This document shows, in pieces, positions 28,622-37,395 of a stretch of DNA of 64,000 nt. This stretch comes from Sphingomonas parapaucimobilis NBRC 15100 (lineage in GTDB: Bacteria > Pseudomonadota > Alphaproteobacteria > Sphingomonadales > Sphingomonadaceae). How positions within the stretch are numbered: the stretch's first letter is position 1; every line of letters starts with the position of its first letter. Made by a program: the position numbers and the translations under genes. The notes beneath the pieces were generated by a model. That model had not been told where the DNA came from, did not search any database, and saw nothing but the letters and a program-made list of their open reading frames with translations. The stretch is from positions 62,001 to 126,000 of the forward strand of contig NZ_BBPI01000034.1 in the NCBI RefSeq assembly GCF_000787715.1, written 5' to 3'.

Positions 28622-28993
28622 CTATCCGCTCCCCATTTTCTGCCGCAGTCGTTCCAAGGCGATCCCCGCCAGGTTCTGCGTCCGTTTGACGTAACGCAGC
28701 CGCAACCGCGCGGGACGGGGCAGGGCAGACCAGCGTTCGAAATAGGGGCGGCAGAGCGGTGGCACGCGCACCTTGCCGTTAGCTTGGGCAATGACGGCGA
28801 GGGCATCGCCCAGCAGGATCGCATCGCTCACGCCGCGCTCGACCGCCAGGCGGGTCGCGGCGATCAGGGCCAGCCATTCGGCCTCCATCGCCGATCCCGG
28901 CCCCAGGTCGCCTTCGATCAGCGCCTGTCCGCCCAGCACCAAGGCATATTCCATCCCGCCGGGTCGACAGCCGCCGTCGAAGAAGATCTTCAC
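28622..28993 (-). CDS. RNase HI-like (ribonuclease H fold) protein
   Basis: A 123-residue protein with an RNase H fold. The acidic residues are in place: Asp in FFDGGCRPGG, Glu in SAMEAEWLALIAA and Asp in AILLGDALAVI. It may cleave RNA in RNA/DNA hybrids. It is shorter than E. coli RnhA (155). The start is a GTG that overlaps the stop of the upstream flavoprotein gene by four bases, which means coupled translation. No link between the two activities is known to me. Confidence 0.8.
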   Translation of the reverse strand: MKIFFDGGCRPGGMEYALVLGGQALIEGDLGPGSAMEAEWLALIAATRLAVERGVSDAILLGDALAVIAQANGKVRVPPLCRPYFERWSALPRPARLRLRYVKRTQNLAGIALERLRQKMGSG

Positions 28994-30606
28994 ACCGCCC
29001 CGATGCTTCGCGCGACCGCCTCGGCCGTCTTGATGCCGTCGACCGCCGCCGACAGGATGCCGCCCGCATAGCCTGCGCCCTCGCCCGCCGGGTACAGGCC
29101 ATAGGTGTTCAGGCTGTGCCCGTCCTCGCCGCGCGTGAAGCGGACCGGCGACGACGTGCGCGTCTCTACGCCGGTCATCACCACGTCGGGATGGTCGTAT
29201 CCGGCGATCTGCTTTCCGAAGACCGGAATCGCTTCGCGCATCGCCTCGACCACGAAGTCGGGCAGGCATTCGGACAGGTCGGTCGGCGTCACGCCGGGGC
29301 GATAGGAGGGGGTGACCGATCCCAGGCTGGTCGAGGGACGCTTGGCCAGGAAGTCGCCGACCCGCTGCGCCGGGGCCTTGTAGTTCGATCCGCCCGCGAC
29401 ATAGGCGCGCTCCTCCCAATGGCGTTGCAGCGCCAGGCCCGCCAGCGGATCGCCCGGAAAGTCGCGTTCGGGATCGATGGCGACGACGAAGCCCGAATTG
29501 GCGTTGCGCTCGTTGCGCGAATATTGGCTCATGCCGTTGGTCGCGACGCGGCCCTCTTCGCTGGTGGCGGCGACCACCGTGCCGCCCGGACACATGCAGA
29601 AGCTGTAGACCGTGCGCCCGTTCTGGCAGTGGTGCGAGATATGGTACTCGGCCGCGCCCAGGATCGGGTGGCCCGCCTGATGCCCGAAGCGCGCGCGGTC
29701 GATCCACCCTTGCGGATGCTCGATGCGCACGCCGATCGAAAAGGGCTTGGCCTCGACATACACGCCCGCCGCCTGGAGCATCGCGAAGCTGTCGCGCGCG
29801 CTGTGGCCGATGGCCAGGACGACATGATCGGCCTCCAGATAGCCGCCGCCGTTCAGGTGCAGCCCGCGCACCCGGCGCTGGCCCTCGCCGTCCGTCTCGA
29901 CGTCCAGCCCGTCGACGCGGGTCGAGAAGCGATATTCGCCGCCCAGTTCCTCGATGGTCGCGCGCATGCTCTCGACCATCGTCACCAGGCGGAAGGTGCC
30001 GATATGGGGATGCGCCTCGGTCAGGATTTCGGGCGGCGCACCGGCCTTGACGAACTCGGTCAGCACCTTGCGGTTCAGGTGGCGGGGATCCTTGATCCGG
30101 CTGTAGAGCTTGCCGTCCGAAAAGGTGCCCGCCCCGCCTTCGCCGTACTGGACGTTGGATTCGGGATTGAGCACGCTGCGCCGCCACAGGCCCCAGGTGT
30201 CCTGCGTCCGCTCGCGCACCACCTTGCCGCGCTCCAGGATGATCGGGCGGTATCCCGCCTGCGCCAGCACCAAAGCGGCGAACAGGCCGCAGGGGCCTGC
30301 ACCGATGACGACCGGCCGCTTCGTGCCGGGCGGCGGCGCGGAGGGAAGGTGATAGCGGGTGTCGGGTGTCTTCTGAATATCGCGATCACGGCGGAAGCGC
30401 TCCAGCACGGCGGCCTCGTTCTTCAGGTTCACGTCGACCGAATAGACGAGCTGGATATTGTTCTTGTCGCGCGCATCATGCCCGCGCCGGGCGACGACGA
30501 ATCGCACCAGTTCGCGCGGCGTCACCCGCAACCGGCGACAGATGGCGGCGGGCAGCGCCTCGTCCGCATGGTGGAGAGGCAGTTTCAATTCACTGAGGCG
30601 GATCAT
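28990..30606 (-). CDS. FAD-dependent dehydrogenase (NAD(FAD)-utilising, uncharacterised family)
   Basis: A 538-residue cytosolic flavoprotein. An N-terminal region of about 90 residues (with RRLRVTPRELVRFVVARRG) precedes the Rossmann motif VVIGAGPCGLFAALVLAQAG. Further FAD/substrate segments are FSDGKLYSRIKDPRH, VLAIGHSARDSF and a C-terminal YPAGEGAGYAGGI. It matches the widespread family annotated as NAD(FAD)-utilising dehydrogenases, whose reaction is unknown. The start at 30606 is the Met of MIRLSELKLP, the family's N-terminus. Its stop overlaps the start of the RNase H-like gene. Confidence 0.88.
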   Translation of the reverse strand: MIRLSELKLPLHHADEALPAAICRRLRVTPRELVRFVVARRGHDARDKNNIQLVYSVDVNLKNEAAVLERFRRDRDIQKTPDTRYHLPSAPPPGTKRPVVIGAGPCGLFAALVLAQAGYRPIILERGKVVRERTQDTWGLWRRSVLNPESNVQYGEGGAGTFSDGKLYSRIKDPRHLNRKVLTEFVKAGAPPEILTEAHPHIGTFRLVTMVESMRATIEELGGEYRFSTRVDGLDVETDGEGQRRVRGLHLNGGGYLEADHVVLAIGHSARDSFAMLQAAGVYVEAKPFSIGVRIEHPQGWIDRARFGHQAGHPILGAAEYHISHHCQNGRTVYSFCMCPGGTVVAATSEEGRVATNGMSQYSRNERNANSGFVVAIDPERDFPGDPLAGLALQRHWEERAYVAGGSNYKAPAQRVGDFLAKRPSTSLGSVTPSYRPGVTPTDLSECLPDFVVEAMREAIPVFGKQIAGYDHPDVVMTGVETRTSSPVRFTRGEDGHSLNTYGLYPAGEGAGYAGGILSAAVDGIKTAEAVARSIGAV

Positions 30607-30780
30607 CCCGCGCGCCATATAGAATTGCGGGCGCTCCCGCCATCGCGCTGTGCGGCGGGGGGGCTTGGGGGGCGACGTTCGTGGACACCTGCTCTTCCCG
30701 CGCCTTGCAGAGAAGAGGGGGGCGCGCTGTGAAGGGCGACCGAATTCTGGTCGCCGACGCATCGGGACTATCCGTCGGAT

Positions 30781-32061
30781 CTATCGCCCGCCGACCGCGC
30801 GGCTCAGCGGGGTTTCGGGGAAGGTGGGTTCCGCCAGGATCTCGGCCTGGAGCGCGGGCCAGCGTTCGCCGAACCAGTAATCGCCGCGTTCGGCGCGCAG
30901 GATCGGGTCGTGTGCGGTCGCGACATCCTCGATCGCGACCGGCCCATGGCTGGGAATGTCGAAGAAGACGCGCACGACCGGCGTGGTCGGACATTCCCCT
31001 TCGCGCACCACGATGCCCAGCCGGTTGGAGCGCAGCCGGACCAGCGCGGCAAAGGGCTGGATCCCCAGATTGGCGATGAAGGCGCGCAGCGTCTCGGGGT
31101 CGAAATGGCCGTCCCATTCCAGCATCTGCGCCAGGGCCTCGTGCGGCGACCAGGCCCGCTTGTACGGGCGGATCGAGGTCACGGCATCATAGACATCGCA
31201 GACGGACGAGATACGGACGAACTGGCTGATCTCGTCGCCGCGCAGGCCGTCGGGATAGCCGGCGCCATCCATCCGCTCGTGATGATGGCGGCACACGTCC
31301 AGAATGCGCGGGTCGAGATCGTTCATGTCGCCCAGGATCCGGTGGCCGAGACCCGGATGGCGGCGGATTTCCACCATTTCCTCGGCGGTCAGGCGGCCGG
31401 GCTTGTCGAGGACATCGGCGTCGATCTGCATCTTGCCGATATCGTGCAGCAGTCCGGCCATGCCGGCGACATGCACATCCTCCTCACTCAGGCCCAGATG
31501 ACGCGCGAGGTTCATCATCAGGGTCCCGACCGCGACCGAATGGATATAGATATACTGGTCCCGGTCCTTCAGCCGCGTGACCGCGATCATCGCGGCGGCG
31601 GACTTGGCGGTCGTCTCGGCAATGTCCTTGACGATCGGGACGAGGTCGCGGGTGCGGATGGTGCGGCCCAGCCGGGCTTCGCCGAACAGCTGGGCGACGG
31701 CGGCGGCGGCGCGCGCGGAGACGGCGCTGGCCCGCTCGACCTCGGTCGCGGGCTTGGCGCGGCGCGGACGCAGGGTCGTGACGATCGGCTGGGTGATCGC
31801 CTCGACGACCGGGGCGGGCGAGGATTCGGGGGTGTCGACGGCGGCGATCGTCACGGGGCCGCGCCCCTTGGTCAGGTCGATGGTGACGGACGGCACCGAT
31901 GCGCGGATCTTCTCCAGATCGTCCGGCTCGGTCAGGAGGAAGGACTTTCGCCAGAATGGATTGTGGATCCACGAGCAGTGCAACGCCTGGATGTACATGC
32001 CGAGCGTGACCTGTTGGCTCTCGATCTGGAGGTATCGATTCGTGGTCGGCTGCTCTTTCAT
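30781..32061 (-). CDS. HD-GYP domain protein (probable cyclic-di-GMP phosphodiesterase)
   Basis: A 426-residue protein. The N-terminal DUF3391-like segment (MKEQPTTNRYLQIESQQVT onward) precedes an HD-GYP domain with LLHDIGKM (metal-binding HD), RHPGLGHRIL and HHERMDGAGYPDGL (the GYP signature). Such enzymes hydrolyse cyclic-di-GMP to GMP, so a role in motility or biofilm switching is likely. No receiver domain or membrane segment is present. The start at 32061 is the Met before the DUF3391 block. It is divergent from the siderophore receptor. Confidence 0.92.
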   Translation of the reverse strand: MKEQPTTNRYLQIESQQVTLGMYIQALHCSWIHNPFWRKSFLLTEPDDLEKIRASVPSVTIDLTKGRGPVTIAAVDTPESSPAPVVEAITQPIVTTLRPRRAKPATEVERASAVSARAAAAVAQLFGEARLGRTIRTRDLVPIVKDIAETTAKSAAAMIAVTRLKDRDQYIYIHSVAVGTLMMNLARHLGLSEEDVHVAGMAGLLHDIGKMQIDADVLDKPGRLTAEEMVEIRRHPGLGHRILGDMNDLDPRILDVCRHHHERMDGAGYPDGLRGDEISQFVRISSVCDVYDAVTSIRPYKRAWSPHEALAQMLEWDGHFDPETLRAFIANLGIQPFAALVRLRSNRLGIVVREGECPTTPVVRVFFDIPSHGPVAIEDVATAHDPILRAERGDYWFGERWPALQAEILAEPTFPETPLSRAVGGR

Positions 32062-32235
32062 CCCGGAAATCCTAGCTTCGTGTCGTAAAATTTTCGTTTC
32101 GGGACGATCGGATTCCGCGTTTCGGGGAAGGCGGAGGGCGACGTGCAGGGGCGCGGCCCATTGTCCATTTCCGGCAGTTCCAATGGGCCAATCCGGCACG
32201 AGCGACGGCTATGTCGCGACCACCGCCTCTAATTT

Positions 32236-32254
32236 CAGCATGATAATCATTAGC
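32236..32254. promoter_or_regulatory. Fur-box-like site upstream of the siderophore receptor
   Basis: CAGCATGATAATCATTAGC matches 15 of 19 positions of the classical Fur consensus, including an unbroken TGATAATCATTA core. It lies 60 bases before the receptor start. A TTGACA hexamer at 32262 is a possible -35. Iron repression of the receptor and following genes is expected. Confidence 0.75.
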
Positions 32255-32313
32255 AATCGCATTGACAGTGAGAATGTTTCGCAATAGCCGAGCCCCTCGA
32301 AGGGGAAATATTC

Positions 32314-34698
32314 ATGTCGCATTCGTTCATCGCATTGTCGTGCGTGGGCTTTCTGGCCACCGCGCCGCATGTCGCCGCCGCAGAGACCGGCCCCCGCACC
32401 GAGGGCATGACGCCGCCCGCCGCCGCGGCAAAGACACAGGATTCGACCGGCGGGCGCGACGTGATCGTCACCGGCCAGCGCGGCACCGGCGCCGCTGTCC
32501 TGGAAAGCCCCAAGGCCACCGCCGCGCTGCTCGATACGCCGCAGACGATCACGGTGGTCAGCGAACAGACCATCCGTAAACAGAATCTCCAGACGCTGCG
32601 CGATGTGCTCCAGACTCTGCCGGGGATCACCTTCGGCGCGGGCGAGGGCGGCGGCGGTTATGGCGACTCGATCAACCTGCGTGGCTATTCGGCCAGCAAC
32701 GACATCACCATCGACGGCGTGCGCGACAGCGCGCAGTATAGCCGCACCGACCCGTTCAACCTGCAACAGGTCGAGGTCTATAACGGCGCGAACAGTGTCT
32801 TCAACGGATCGGGGTCGGTCGGCGGCACGATCAACCTCGTCTCCAAGGTGCCGACGCCCGAGACGCTGACCATCATGCAGGGCTCGGTCGGCACCGACAA
32901 TTATTATCGCGGCGCGATCGACAGCAATGTCCGCGTGTCGGATCTGGTCGCGGTGCGCCTGAACGGGGCCTACCACCATAACGACGTGCCCGGCCGCGAT
33001 GTAGAGAAGATGCAGCGCTGGGGCATCGCGCCCTCGGTCACGATCGGCATCGGCGGGCCGACCAGCCTGACGCTCGCCTATGTCCATCAGGAGGACCGCA
33101 ACACGCCCGTGTACGGCATTCCGTGGTTCGACAATGGCCTGGTCGACGGCTTCGTGCCGGGCGCCAGGCGCTCCAGCTATTTCGGCATCGCCAATCTCGA
33201 CCGGCAGGACAGCACGGTGGACCGCTTCACCGCGACCTTCCGCCACCAGATCGACGAGCATTGGAGCGTCCGTAACCTGACCCGCTGGCAGCAGGTCACG
33301 CAGAACAGCGTCACCTCCGCGCCGCAGGGCATTTTCTGCCTGGCCGCGACCAACCGACAGCCTGTGACGGCGACGCCGGGTGCCACTATCGGCGCGGCGT
33401 GCCCGGCCAATCTGTCCGCCGGTTTCTACCAGCCCTCCGGCCCGCGCGGGCTGGTGCGCGATCAGCAGAACCAGATGCTGATGAACCAGATCGACCTGCG
33501 CCATGAGGCAGGCGACAAGGGCGGCCTGCACAATGTCCTGAACATCGGCATGTCGGGCGGAATCGAGAATTACCGGATCACGCAAGGCTCGCTGCTGCGC
33601 AACGTGGACGGCAGCGCGGTGACGCTGCCCCCCATCAACATCGCCAATCCGAACACCAATTATGCCGGGCCGATCAACTTCGTCGCCACCGGCCAGTCAC
33701 GCAGCGAGACGCGCAACCTGGCCGTCTATGCCTTCGACACGCTGGCGTTGAACCGCTTCTTCGAGCTGAACGGCGGGGTGCGCTGGGAATATCAGGAAGC
33801 GAGTTTCCGCGCCCTGCCGCTGGCGGCGGCCAATGCCGGTCAGCTCGCCTATCAGCCGCAGATCAGCCGCGAAAAGCTGTTCTCGTGGCGGGCGGGCGCG
33901 GTGTTCCACCCGGTCGAGAATGTCAGCGTCTATGCGGGCTATGGCAACGCCAAGACGCCGTCCTCGACGACCGTCCGGCTGGGTTGCGGCGTGCCGTCGA
34001 CCGCGACCTCCGCGAACCCCTGCGCCGTGGCGCCGGAAACCGCGAAGAACTATGAGGCGGGGGTGAAGGCCGGGCTGTTCGGCCGTCGGCTGGAGCTGAC
34101 CGCCGCCGTCTTCCGTAACGAGCGGACCAATTACCGCGTGCCCTCCAACGATCCGGCGCTGCCGGTGGGCTTGCAGGTGCTGGACGGGCGCAGCCGGGTG
34201 GACGGCACCGCGCTGGGCGCGTCGGGATCGATCACCCCGGCCTGGACGATCTTCGCCAACTATACCTATCTCGACGGCAAGGTGCTGCAGAGCATCTCCA
34301 ACCGCGACAAGGCGGCGGGTGTGCTCGATCCGCAGGCGGGGGCCGAGCTGGTCCAGACGCCCGAGCATTCGGGCAGCCTGTTCACCACCTACAAGCTGCC
34401 CTTCGGCCTGGAGGTCGGTTACGGCCTGACCTATCAGGGATCGTTCGCGACCAACTTCCCCGTCGCGGGCAACCGGGTGCAGTTCCATGTGGACGATTAT
34501 CTGATCCACCGCGCCTTTCTGGCCTATACCATCGCCCAGCGCTGGACGATGCAACTCAACGTCCAGAACTTCACCGACGAGAAATACGTCACGGGCGTGC
34601 GCAACAATATCAATGCGACGACCGGCAACATCACCGGCGGCTGGGCGATCCCCGGCGACCGGCGTCAGGCGACGCTGAGCCTGTTCTACAACTTCTGA
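32314..34698 (+). CDS. TonB-dependent siderophore receptor
   Basis: An outer-membrane ferric-siderophore transporter of 794 residues. The signal peptide ends near APHVAAA. The plug has LLDTPQTITVVSEQTIRKQ, LPGITFGAGEGG, INLRGYSASNDITIDGVRD and GSVGGTINLVSK, all hallmarks of the siderophore receptor subfamily. The barrel ends with QATLSLFYNF. RBS AAGGGG precedes the ATG. A Fur-like site lies upstream, and PiuC follows after 18 bases, so it probably heads an iron-regulated operon running to ApbE. Siderophore identity is unknown; catecholate types are common in this clade. Confidence 0.94.
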   Translation: MSHSFIALSCVGFLATAPHVAAAETGPRTEGMTPPAAAAKTQDSTGGRDVIVTGQRGTGAAVLESPKATAALLDTPQTITVVSEQTIRKQNLQTLRDVLQTLPGITFGAGEGGGGYGDSINLRGYSASNDITIDGVRDSAQYSRTDPFNLQQVEVYNGANSVFNGSGSVGGTINLVSKVPTPETLTIMQGSVGTDNYYRGAIDSNVRVSDLVAVRLNGAYHHNDVPGRDVEKMQRWGIAPSVTIGIGGPTSLTLAYVHQEDRNTPVYGIPWFDNGLVDGFVPGARRSSYFGIANLDRQDSTVDRFTATFRHQIDEHWSVRNLTRWQQVTQNSVTSAPQGIFCLAATNRQPVTATPGATIGAACPANLSAGFYQPSGPRGLVRDQQNQMLMNQIDLRHEAGDKGGLHNVLNIGMSGGIENYRITQGSLLRNVDGSAVTLPPINIANPNTNYAGPINFVATGQSRSETRNLAVYAFDTLALNRFFELNGGVRWEYQEASFRALPLAAANAGQLAYQPQISREKLFSWRAGAVFHPVENVSVYAGYGNAKTPSSTTVRLGCGVPSTATSANPCAVAPETAKNYEAGVKAGLFGRRLELTAAVFRNERTNYRVPSNDPALPVGLQVLDGRSRVDGTALGASGSITPAWTIFANYTYLDGKVLQSISNRDKAAGVLDPQAGAELVQTPEHSGSLFTTYKLPFGLEVGYGLTYQGSFATNFPVAGNRVQFHVDDYLIHRAFLAYTIAQRWTMQLNVQNFTDEKYVTGVRNNINATTGNITGGWAIPGDRRQATLSLFYNF

Positions 34699-34716
34699 CC
34701 GGACTAGCCTTCGTCC

Positions 34717-35400
34717 ATGTTGATCGTCCTTCCCGATATTCTCGATCCCGCCGGGGTCGCCCAGGTTCGCCGCGTCATTGACGGCGGCTCTTGGGCGGAC
34801 GGCAACGCCACCTCCGGCCCGCAGGCGGCGCTCGCCAAGCGCAACGAGCAGTTGCCGGAGGATTCAGGCGCGGCGGTCGAGGCGGGGCGGATGGTCCTCG
34901 ACGCGCTGGGTCGCTCGCCGCTGTTCGTGGCGGCGGCCCTGCCGCTGAAAGTCTATCCGCCGCTGTTCAACCGTTATGCGGGCGGACAGGCGTTCGACGT
35001 GCATGTCGACAATGCCGTGCGGCTGAAGCGGGGCAGTGATTTCCGGATGCGTTCCGACCTGTCGCTGACCCTCTTCCTCGAAGACCCGGACGCCTATGAC
35101 GGCGGCGAGCTGGTGGTCGAGGATCTGTACGGCGAACAGCGGGTAAAGCTGTCGGCCGGGAGCGCGGTCCTCTACCCCGCCTCCAGCCTGCACCGGGTCG
35201 AGCCGGTCACGCGGGGCACGCGCGTCGCCTCGTTCCTGTGGGTCCAGTCGATGGTCCGTGACGATGGCGAGCGGCGTATCCTGTTCGACCTGGACCGCGC
35301 GGTGCAGCGGGTGGGCGCGGACAAGGGGCAGGGGGATCGCTCGGTGGTCGAGCTGACCGGCGTGTACCACAATCTGCTGCGTCGTTGGGCCGACGCATGA
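34717..35400 (+). CDS. piuC: PiuC-type Fe(II)/2-oxoglutarate dioxygenase (PKHD-type hydroxylase)
   Basis: A 227-residue 2-oxoglutarate-dependent oxygenase typically encoded beside TonB siderophore receptors. The iron-binding facial triad is seen as His and Asp in FDVHVDNA and a distal His in SSLHRVEPV; Arg in GTRVASFLW fits 2-oxoglutarate binding. The C-terminal HNLLRRWA is family-typical. The native substrate is unknown. It follows the receptor by 18 bases and overlaps the PepSY gene start (ATGA). Confidence 0.92.
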   Translation: MLIVLPDILDPAGVAQVRRVIDGGSWADGNATSGPQAALAKRNEQLPEDSGAAVEAGRMVLDALGRSPLFVAAALPLKVYPPLFNRYAGGQAFDVHVDNAVRLKRGSDFRMRSDLSLTLFLEDPDAYDGGELVVEDLYGEQRVKLSAGSAVLYPASSLHRVEPVTRGTRVASFLWVQSMVRDDGERRILFDLDRAVQRVGADKGQGDRSVVELTGVYHNLLRRWADA

Positions 35401-36035
35401 GCGCCGCTGTCCTGCAAAAGCCGAAGAAGCGCAAATGGCGCAGCTGGTGGTTGAAGCAGTTCCACACCTGGCACTGGATCAGCGCGGCCGTGTCGCTGGT
35501 CGGCATGATGCTGTTCGCGATCACCGGGCTGACGCTGAATCACGCCGCCAGCATCTCGGCCAGCCCGAAGACGGTGCAGAAGAGCGGGCTGCTCGCCCCC
35601 GGCCTGCGCTCGTTGCTGGCGCATCCCAAGGCCAATGACGCACCGCTGCCGCCTCGCGTGGCGGAAGCCGTGGAGCGCGCGGTCGATCTCGACCCCGCCG
35701 GGCGGCCGGGCGAATGGTCGGACGGCGAAGTCTATGTCGCCATGCCGCGCCCCGGCGGCGACGCCTGGGTCAGCATCGACCGGACGAGCGGCGCGATCAC
35801 CTCGGAGCGGACCGATCGCGGCTGGGTCTCCTATCTCAACGACCTGCATAAGGGGCGCAATGCCGGGACCGCCTGGTTCTGGTTCATCGACGTCTTTGCG
35901 GTCGCCTGTATCGTCTTCACCCTGACCGGGCTGTTGCTGCTCCAGATGCATGCGCGGCACCGGCCCTCGACCTGGCCGCTGGTGGCGGCGGGGTTCCTGC
36001 TTCCGGCGGCGATCGCCGTCTTCTTCCTGCACTGA
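35397..36035 (+). CDS. PepSY-associated transmembrane protein
   Basis: A 212-residue inner-membrane protein. Basic N-terminus, then a first helix flanked by His ([12 protein letters not shown] and [13 protein letters not shown]), a periplasmic PepSY-like segment ([20 protein letters not shown]), a second helix after [11 protein letters not shown] and a last one near the C-terminus. The paired His residues suggest haem ligands, as in related PepSY electron-transfer proteins. It probably passes electrons across the membrane to flavinylated periplasmic partners (inference). Its start overlaps PiuC by four bases; the next gene follows after 14 bases. Confidence 0.85.
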   Translation: MSAAVLQKPKKRKWRSWWLKQFHTWHWISAAVSLVGMMLFAITGLTLNHAASISASPKTVQKSGLLAPGLRSLLAHPKANDAPLPPRVAEAVERAVDLDPAGRPGEWSDGEVYVAMPRPGGDAWVSIDRTSGAITSERTDRGWVSYLNDLHKGRNAGTAWFWFIDVFAVACIVFTLTGLLLLQMHARHRPSTWPLVAAGFLLPAAIAVFFLH

Positions 36036-36049
36036 TGGAGAATCTTGCG

Positions 36050-36532
36050 ATGCGATCGACCGCTATTCTGGCGCTGGGCGCGGTGGCACTGCCGGGGGCG
36101 GCGAGCGCCGCGACGGTGAACGTCACCATTCCGCGCCTCAACGTCGCCGAATATCACAAGCCCTATGTCGCGGTCTGGCTGGAGCCTGCGACCGGCGGCC
36201 CGGCGCGCACGCTCGCCATCTGGTACGACGTCAAGAAGACGGGCGGCGAGCCGGGCACCAAATGGCTGTCCGACCTGCGCGCCTGGTGGCGGAAAGGCGG
36301 GCGGAGCATGGCGATGCCCGCCAGCGGCATCAGCGGCGCGACCCGCGCGCCCGGCATCCATGCGATCCCGCTGCCCACCGACCTGAAGCCCGGCCAATAT
36401 GTCCTGAACGTCGAGGCCGCACGCGAGACCGGCGGACGCGAACTCGTGCAGGTGCCGCTGACCATACCCAATCCGAACGCGCGAGCGAGCGGCAGCCATG
36501 AACTGGGCGCCGTGACCGTCTCGGCACGCTGA
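36050..36532 (+). CDS. DUF2271 periplasmic protein with ApbE flavinylation motif
   Basis: A 160-residue exported protein. The start at 36050 is preferred because MRSTAILALGAVALPGAASA is a clean signal peptide and GGAG lies nine bases upstream. DUF2271 features include VTIPRLNVAEYHKPYVAVWLE and RTLAIWYDVKK. SGISGAT ends at T98 and matches the (S/T)GA(T/S) motif to which ApbE attaches FMN in NqrC-type proteins. Since ApbE is encoded two genes downstream, covalent FMN on T98 is a specific prediction. It would then be the periplasmic electron carrier fed by the PepSY protein. Confidence 0.85.
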   Translation: MRSTAILALGAVALPGAASAATVNVTIPRLNVAEYHKPYVAVWLEPATGGPARTLAIWYDVKKTGGEPGTKWLSDLRAWWRKGGRSMAMPASGISGATRAPGIHAIPLPTDLKPGQYVLNVEAARETGGRELVQVPLTIPNPNARASGSHELGAVTVSAR

Positions 36533-36549
36533 CACAGGGGAGGATCATC

Positions 36550-37395
36550 ATGAAGAACCACCGCATCAAGCTGCTCGCCGCCGCCGCGCTGCTGGCGATC
36601 CCCGGCCTCGCCTCGGCGCATCGCATGTGGCTGCTGCCCTCGGGCACGATCTTTTCGGGGGCCGATAGCTGGGTGACGGTCGACAGTGCCGTCTCCAACG
36701 ACCTGTTCTATGCCGACCACCAGCCCGGCCGGATCGAATGGGTGAAGGTGTGGCAGCCCGACGGCACGCCCGGGCGGATCCAGAACGGCTCCACGGGGCG
36801 CTATCGCTCGGTCTTCGACGTGCAGCTCGACAAGCCCGGCACCTGGAAGATCAGCAGTGCCATGTCGGGCATCATGGGCAGTTTCAAGGTCGACGGCGTC
36901 GAGAAGCGCGTCGGCGGTCGCGGCGGCCCGCCAGGGCCGAACGGCGTGCGCCAGCCGCCGCTGACCGTCGCCGACATTCCCGCCAATGCGACCGACGTGA
37001 CGCTGACCGAGACGAGCGCGCGCAACGAAATCTTCGTCACGGCGGGCGAGCCGACCCGCACCGTCCTGAAACCCACGGGCAAGGGACTGGAACTCGATCC
37101 CGTCACCCACCCGGACGAGCTGGTCGCGGGCGAGACGGCGAGGTTCCGCTTTCTGGTCGACGGCAAGCCCGCGCCGAACCTGAAGGTCACGATCGTCCCT
37201 GGCGGCAAGCGCTACCGCGATGCCGAGGGCGCCAAGGAGGTGACGACCGATGCGCAAGGCGTGCTGAGCTATGCCTGGCCCGCGGCGGGCATGTACTGGC
37301 TGAACGCCACGCTGACCGACGACAAGCCTACCGCCCCGCGCGCCACGCAGCGGCGGATGAGCTATACCACCACATTGGAAGTCATGACTCCGTGA
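36550..37395 (+). CDS. DUF4198 periplasmic protein
   Basis: A 281-residue exported protein of the DUF4198 family. The signal peptide ends at LASAHRMWLLPS, giving the mature N-terminal His common in this family, often tied to metal binding. Repeated beta-sandwich segments are seen (GADSWVTVDSAVSND, LVAGETARFRFLVDGKPA, GVLSYAWPAAGMYWL). It sits between DUF2271 and ApbE in an iron-regulated cluster, so a metal chaperone or structural partner role is inferred. Its stop overlaps the ApbE start (GTGA). Confidence 0.85.
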   Translation: MKNHRIKLLAAAALLAIPGLASAHRMWLLPSGTIFSGADSWVTVDSAVSNDLFYADHQPGRIEWVKVWQPDGTPGRIQNGSTGRYRSVFDVQLDKPGTWKISSAMSGIMGSFKVDGVEKRVGGRGGPPGPNGVRQPPLTVADIPANATDVTLTETSARNEIFVTAGEPTRTVLKPTGKGLELDPVTHPDELVAGETARFRFLVDGKPAPNLKVTIVPGGKRYRDAEGAKEVTTDAQGVLSYAWPAAGMYWLNATLTDDKPTAPRATQRRMSYTTTLEVMTP

